This document shows, in pieces, positions 59,351 to 64,000 of a DNA stretch of 64,000 nucleotides. The stretch spans positions 4,466,876-4,530,875 of the forward strand of contig CM071569.1 in NCBI GenBank assembly GCA_036426205.1, read 5' to 3'. How positions within the stretch are numbered: the first letter of the stretch is position 1; every line of letters begins with the position of its first letter. The position numbers were made by a program, and so were the translations under genes. Under the pieces are notes generated by a model that saw only the letters and a program-made list of their open reading frames with translations, was not told the DNA's origin and did no database searches. This stretch comes from Ascaphus truei (Eukaryota > Chordata > Amphibia > Anura > Ascaphidae).

Positions 59351-59701
59351 TGGTGTGATGGGTTATACTGTAACAAACTGGGCCAACATTGCCATTGAAT
59401 TGTACTGTGATATTCTGAGCTACACTGAAATACTGTATGTTGTGTTACCTGGGGGAATGTCATGTGCTACATCTGTACTTTCAACCTATTTTCACCTATC
59501 TGTTGCAGTCAATGGGCTTGAAGTGCATTCATCTAAAAGAGTAAGAGTATACTGGACCATATGCACTCACTCATTCAGTGGTTTTGGTGATGATTTCTGC
59601 TTGTGTTGCTGTAACAGAAGTGCAGTTCGTTATCTGCACGGAGTAACACAAGCAGAAAACGGGATACTCCACCGCACACACCAGGTAAATTCTTGCAAAT
59701 A

Positions 59702-59973
59702 CAGTGAAGCATTTTCTTCATTGCAGGTAACAAGATGGATGCACAATGTTTGGGGAACAAAGCCCCTTCGTCAGGTCCACACACATTATCGAATTACAAA
59801 TAGGTCTGATGAAGGGGCTTTGATGAGATATAATGTTTTGAGGGTCAAAACCCCTTCTTCATGTAAACACATTAAAGGTAAATCAATAAAGTGGTAAACC
59901 TGATGAAGGCTCTTTGTCCCTCAAACCATTCTGCACCCATCTTTTTACCTGTAATAAAGAAAATGCTTCACTG
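59702..59973. mobile_element. Foldback element with ~75-nt inverted repeats
   Basis: 59702-59775 (cagtgaagcattttcttc ... ccccttcgtcagg) and 59899-59973 (cctgatgaaggc ... aaaatgcttcactg) are reverse complements at roughly 85-90%. The 123-nt spacer holds a second pair (gatgaaggggctttga / tcaaaaccccttcttcat). No transposase or target duplication was identified. The gatgaag word links it to the dispersed GAAACGCG motif. Confidence 0.8.
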
Positions 59974-60061
59974 AACTTTCAAGATGTTGCCTTAGTGCGT
60001 GCGGCAGAGTATCCACTTTTCCAGCAAAAAAAAAATAGAAAGAGCTAGGAAGGAGCTAGAT

Positions 60062-60347
60062 CTGGGGTGTGCGCAAACTGTGGGGGATTTGTTTTGGGGG
60101 GTGCAGTGGTTGCAGTGGCCCCTCACTTTACCCCGAGGCATTTAAATGAAATGCAGGGGTACCGCGTGAGGCCAGTGCAACCTCAACTTACCGGGATTCA
60201 GCCGTGGGGTCATGTGACGTGAAGCGTCGTCACGGTAACGCGTGTCAAATGACGCTGTGCGGGTCACGTGACCCCCCTCCCCAAGCGGCATTTGACGTGG
60301 GGTCACAGGAGTGGGGGAGCGCGATCGCTGGGGCTGGCGCACCCCTG
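60062..60347. mobile_element. hAT family 2 MITE, 286 bp
   Basis: Starts CTGGGGTGTGCGCAAACTG and ends GGCGCACCCCTG, with catttaaatgaaatgcagg and gtcacgtgaccccc inside. The target duplication is eroded. Confidence 0.8.
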
Positions 60348-61234
60348 AGATGATGGACATACTGTACTAAATGGGATATATTAAGCTCTGGGTCTCAGGC
60401 TATCACTTCTCTATCTTTGTTCATTGTTAAAAAATAAATTGACCAAGTCTGAGATGTCATAAATCAGTGTCAGATGTCAATTTGATGAACAACTTTGCTA
60501 CATTTCGTATGGAAGCAAGCTGATAGAATTAGAACCTGTTCTGACATCTCTGGAGCTTGATACAGAGGCTTCTATTATACCGGGTCATTTCTCAATAACT
60601 CCACTGGCCTATTTGATGAATAAGCATGAATTAAACGCAATGCATCATTCAGTAACTCATTGCTTCCTAAATTACTGTTTTGGTGTCAAACTCTTTAAGA
60701 TTTTATTGTCCCAGTGTCCCGTCTTGGAATTTAAGCAGCAGTTCACCCTGCCCATATTTTTAAGTTATTCATATTTTTGTTTGCATTTTCTGAACTGGAG
60801 AAAAAGTGTGTCTACTAGAACACAGCCACCCTAGTCTTACGTCCCAGAGATTCCTGGCGCTACTGCTTTTACCCAGAGTTACCCCTGCATGGGAAGCACA
60901 ATATGTCTGCCGTGACATACAACATTCTCTTTATTCATTGGTTTGAGCCTTCAAAGCAGAGTCACCCAGAGGTGAGAATCTGGGAGGCAGAGGAACAAAA
61001 CCCGATGTATTTACTTATTGTAGACTGACACTGTATTGCATTGATGCTGATGGGGATTATTTATAGAGTGGTAAAAGGACTCAATTGACTAAAGGCCTTT
61101 CCGTGGACAGACGCATAATATTTGTTCTTGCATTAGTTATTTGTGACTTATGATATTTCTCTGCAGTTTTCTTCATGCAGAGTATGTTTGAAAGAAAACA
61201 ATGCATTGTTTATACGGGTTATGGTAGCCTGCAT
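60348..61234. other. Non-coding, nothing recognised
   Basis: No family repeat, exon or long frame is supported. Confidence 0.5.
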
Positions 61235-61625
61235 CTACACAGATATTCTATGGAACCTATACACATACAACTAAGCTTTCTCTACACACATTCTGTGGAA
61301 CCGATAGACATACAGCTGCGCTTTCACTGCACAGACATTCTATGGAACCTATAGACATACAACTAAGCTTTCTCTATACACATTCTATGGAACCTATGGA
61401 CATACAGCTAACCTTTCTCTACACAGACATTCTATGGAACCTATAGACATACAGCTAACCTTTCTCTACACAGACATTTTATGGAACCTATAGACATACA
61501 GCTAAACGTTCTCTTCACCGACATTCTATGGGACCTATAGACATATGTACAGCTAAAGTTTCTCTACACAGACATTCTATGGAACCTACTGTATAGACAT
61601 GAAACTACGCTTTCTCTACAAAGAG
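61235..61625 (+). repeat. 46-47-bp minisatellite, ~8 units
   Basis: attctatggaacc starts at about 61244, 61290, 61337, 61382, 61429, 61476, 61522 and 61573. Each unit contains atagacatacagctaa and tttctctacacagac. Confidence 0.93.
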
Positions 61626-61689
61626 ATGTATCTTTATAGTCTGGGAGCCAGTGTAAAAAACCCTCAGTTAATCCAATTACCACATAAAA

Positions 61690-61725
61690 TACTTACATTA
61701 TATGTTATATATATATATATATATT
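61690..61725. repeat. (AT)n microsatellite
   Basis: A short (TA)n tract of about 22 bp plus degenerate flanks. Confidence 0.85.
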
Positions 61726-61885
61726 GGATGAAGTACTTTGAAAAATAATGTTAATATCTGTAGAACAGACCCTTTACAAATAATCACTATATACATAACA
61801 TGTATCCATGTTATATGCACAGCACTGCTGTGCCTCATATAAGTGCAGTCAGGAGTACGTAAGAGTAAAATAATGTTAACTTTAA

Positions 61886-62125
61886 GGCTGAGTTCAGACA
61901 GGCTGCGACGTGCGCGCGGCAACGTGCGGGCGCGCGTCCGTCACTCTCTCGGTTTGTTCTGAAAACGACCCTCGGCGGTGGCGAAGTACGGCGTTGACGC
62001 CGCTGCACTTGAAGGAGACAACTGAAGTTGTGATTTCAAGCAGCAGCCGCGTCACGTGTACTTCGCCAGCCAATCACAAACACACACACACTTTGTTTCT
62101 TTTTTTTAAATTAAATGGCTGATGT
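61886..62125. mobile_element. Probable PIF/Harbinger-like MITE, left part
   Basis: taa then ggctgagttcagacaggctg, followed by a CpG-rich interior (gcgcgcggcaacgtgcggg). The left end matches the TWA-GGC style of other copies. No right end was defined. Confidence 0.45.
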
Positions 62126-62337
62126 GGTCCCGCCTCCAATCGCGCCATTCTGTCTGCTGGAGATGAGCACACATCGCCTAGCAGACAGGGACGCGTGGTA
62201 GTGTAGTGTAGCAGCCTGCCTGAGCTCAGCCGAAGTGTGAAAACTAAACACATGCAAAATAGGAGAAAGCATAACCATAAATTGAAACATCTGCTGTTAC
62301 TGCACATAGTATTATTATTAGTACTATTACAATTACT

Positions 62338-62416
62338 CCTTGAGAAAGCGCCATTTAGGTGTGAAACGCGTAGGAGGTGTTTTATGGAGATTGCCGTCTC
62401 CAGTTTGTCCGAATAA
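62338..62416 (+). repeat. GAAACGCGTAGG motif with AATAAA
   Basis: ccttgagaaagcgcc, then gtgtgaaacgcgtaggagg, then gaataaagct about 40 bp later. It is the best-preserved instance of the two-part motif. Confidence 0.55.
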
Positions 62417-62564
62417 AGCTTATTCTATTTGACCTACCTGGGTACTGTCCGACTTGATTTAACCGTCCAGTTGCTGCTCCGGAAATTTTCCCTTTCTTCT
62501 GTACTACAATTACAGCCGATGGACAAACAGTGCTAATTAACACATTGCAGGACTTGCCAACAGC

Positions 62565-62904
62565 AGGCATACCCCGCATTAACGTACGCAATGGGTCCAG
62601 AGCGTGTATGTAAAGCGAAAATATACTTAAGGTGAAGCACTACATTTTTTCACTTGGGTAGAGTTAGGGAGCCGGGATTGCTGCTCAGGGCGTGCCTGTG
62701 TCCTGCTCACAGGCGCATGCGCGAGCTCCCGCTTTCCAATTGGGCGAGGGAAATCAGCGTGTCACACAACTATGGCGGTCTGTAGGGCAGAATAGGTGTC
62801 CTTACTTGCGAAGCGAGCGTACGTACACAGGGGTATGATGCTATTGAAAATATGTCCGTCCTCGCGTGTCCCTAAAGTGAAGGTACGCAGAGCGGGGTAT
62901 GCCT
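62565..62904. mobile_element. ~340-bp MITE with 13-bp perfect TIRs
   Basis: AGGCATACCCCGC (62565-62577) and GCGGGGTATGCCT (62892-62904) are perfect inverted repeats. gtacgc follows just inside on each side. The superfamily was not assigned. Confidence 0.7.
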
Positions 62905-63299
62905 GTAGGTTAAAATGTCCTTCTTCTGAGTGTCTCCGTTGCAGCTTCTTAACCCATGGAGTCACTAACACAGGCAATTCCAATGTGTGAAATTGTATTT
63001 CACGGATTTAATGAGCTAATTTCTCTAATTATTTGAGCGGTGTCAGTGACTGCTGTGGAATGACAGGGTGCAGATGACCGGAGATTTTTGATAACAGATC
63101 ATCCAAGTCCAAATCAGAGGAATTGCTAATTAGGGTCGTGATCATTTTTTTTTTGCTTCTTAAACCATGGTCCTATTATGACTAAAGTTTCCTTCTATCC
63201 CATAGTATGTTAGAACATGAATTATTTACCACTAAAATAAATTCATCACGGGAAGTCATGTTATGTCCATACAAAATTACGAATAGTGTTTATATACAA

Positions 63300-63390
63300 G
63301 GCCCTATAAGGACAGAGTAAATGAACCTCAATATATACAATTTGGAAGAGATGAGGGATACATATGATATAAACTTTCAATTCTCCTAAA
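63300..63390 (+). mobile_element. LINE ORF2 C-terminal fragment, short
   Basis: The sequence around caatatatacaatttggaag and agatgaggg...atgatataaactttc parallels 54410-54480 of the longer fragment. It is only about 80 bp and non-functional. Confidence 0.5.
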
Positions 63391-63494
63391 GACATTATTC
63401 TCTAAAAGTGTTCTGATGATTGCAAAGATCCCCTGGTAAGAAGGGAATGCTGCCTTCAAACTACAGTAAATGTCGCAATACATGGTAACCCCAC

Positions 63495-63617
63495 ATGTAA
63501 CGCCAGTCCTCAAGGACCACCAACAGATCAGCTTGTAAGGATATCCCTGCTTCAGCACAGGTGGCTCCATCAGTGGCAACCTGACCTGCCCTTAAGGATT
63601 GGAGTTGGCCACCTCTG
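63495..63617. mobile_element. Palindromic hAT MITE, internally deleted
   Basis: Reads cgccagtcctcaaggacc, ggatatccctgcttcagc, then a shortened right arm ending gttggccacctctg. The left terminus is lost. Confidence 0.75.
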
Positions 63618-64000
63618 CTCTAAAAATATCATCTTCACATGAAGTCCATCTGTGTCAATGTATCCAAGTGCTTTGCATCAAATGTGCCGTGCTTGTATCA
63701 GCTTATGATCTGGGAAATGGTTTTAGAGTAGCTAAGGGAGGAGAATAATAGGATGCATGCAGTCAGCAGTGTCATTTCTCTCTCTCATCGCATCAGTTAA
63801 ATCTGCCAGGTCTGATGTGGCATTAAAGCAGCAATCACTCCCAGTAACACATTTTTACCTGTATTAAATGCAGAGTTGAACTGCAGTATTGCGGCGATCC
63901 CCTGGGTCACGGAAACATTTCGCTTTTAAAACTCTGTTCTGGGAGGACAATACTTCTGACGGGGGAGTCTCAATTTAGCGGTCATCAGAAAGCCACAATA

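Overview
This is a gene-poor window of a large, repeat-rich vertebrate genome. An amphibian, most likely a frog, fits best. The evidence is L1-type and L2/CR1/Rex1-type non-LTR retrotransposon remnants, a high density of short palindromic hAT and PIF/Harbinger-like elements, many minisatellites, a CpG-island promoter with GT-AG style exons and no compact ORFs. The species call is inference from repeat style; no database was searched.

Layout. 1-2.1 kb is repeat-scarred intergenic DNA. From about 2.3 to 16.07 kb lies one ~7 kb unit present twice in direct tandem (2325-9222 and 9223-16067). Each copy carries, in order, an AT-rich block, a 23-bp minisatellite, a GT-rich block, a hairpin MITE, a second MITE and a minus-strand L1 ORF2 remnant. 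The copies differ mostly by one-base indels, so a false (haplotig or read-error) duplication is a live possibility. At 16.44-17.05 kb a Helitron-like terminus abuts a G-rich ~20-bp minisatellite.

Immediately beside it, 17.05-17.70 kb is the only convincing gene-promoter region. It is a CpG island with a minus-strand first coding exon (ATG at 17135, donor after 17091). It also holds a plus-strand exon resembling the first coding exon of an NFATC transcription factor, ending at a GTAAGA donor after 17535. If both are real this is a head-to-head bidirectional promoter, and the remaining ~46 kb to the right may be a long first intron. No further NFATC exon was recognised there.

17.7-64 kb is non-coding. 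It holds at least 13 copies of a palindromic ~180-bp hAT MITE (several with exact or near-exact 8-bp target duplications), four copies of a second hAT family, a third hAT family, five copies of a TTAAAGC-ended MITE, LINE fragments and numerous satellites. A LINE at 57.05-58.86 kb is split by a 724-bp MITE flanked by TTA. A local duplication (22.86/25.60 kb) gives a filled and an empty insertion site for the hAT MITE. I found no host protein-coding gene with a complete ORF, no tRNA or rRNA gene and no CRISPR array. I see no coherent undescribed multi-gene system. The most interesting signals are repeat biology and the bidirectional promoter.
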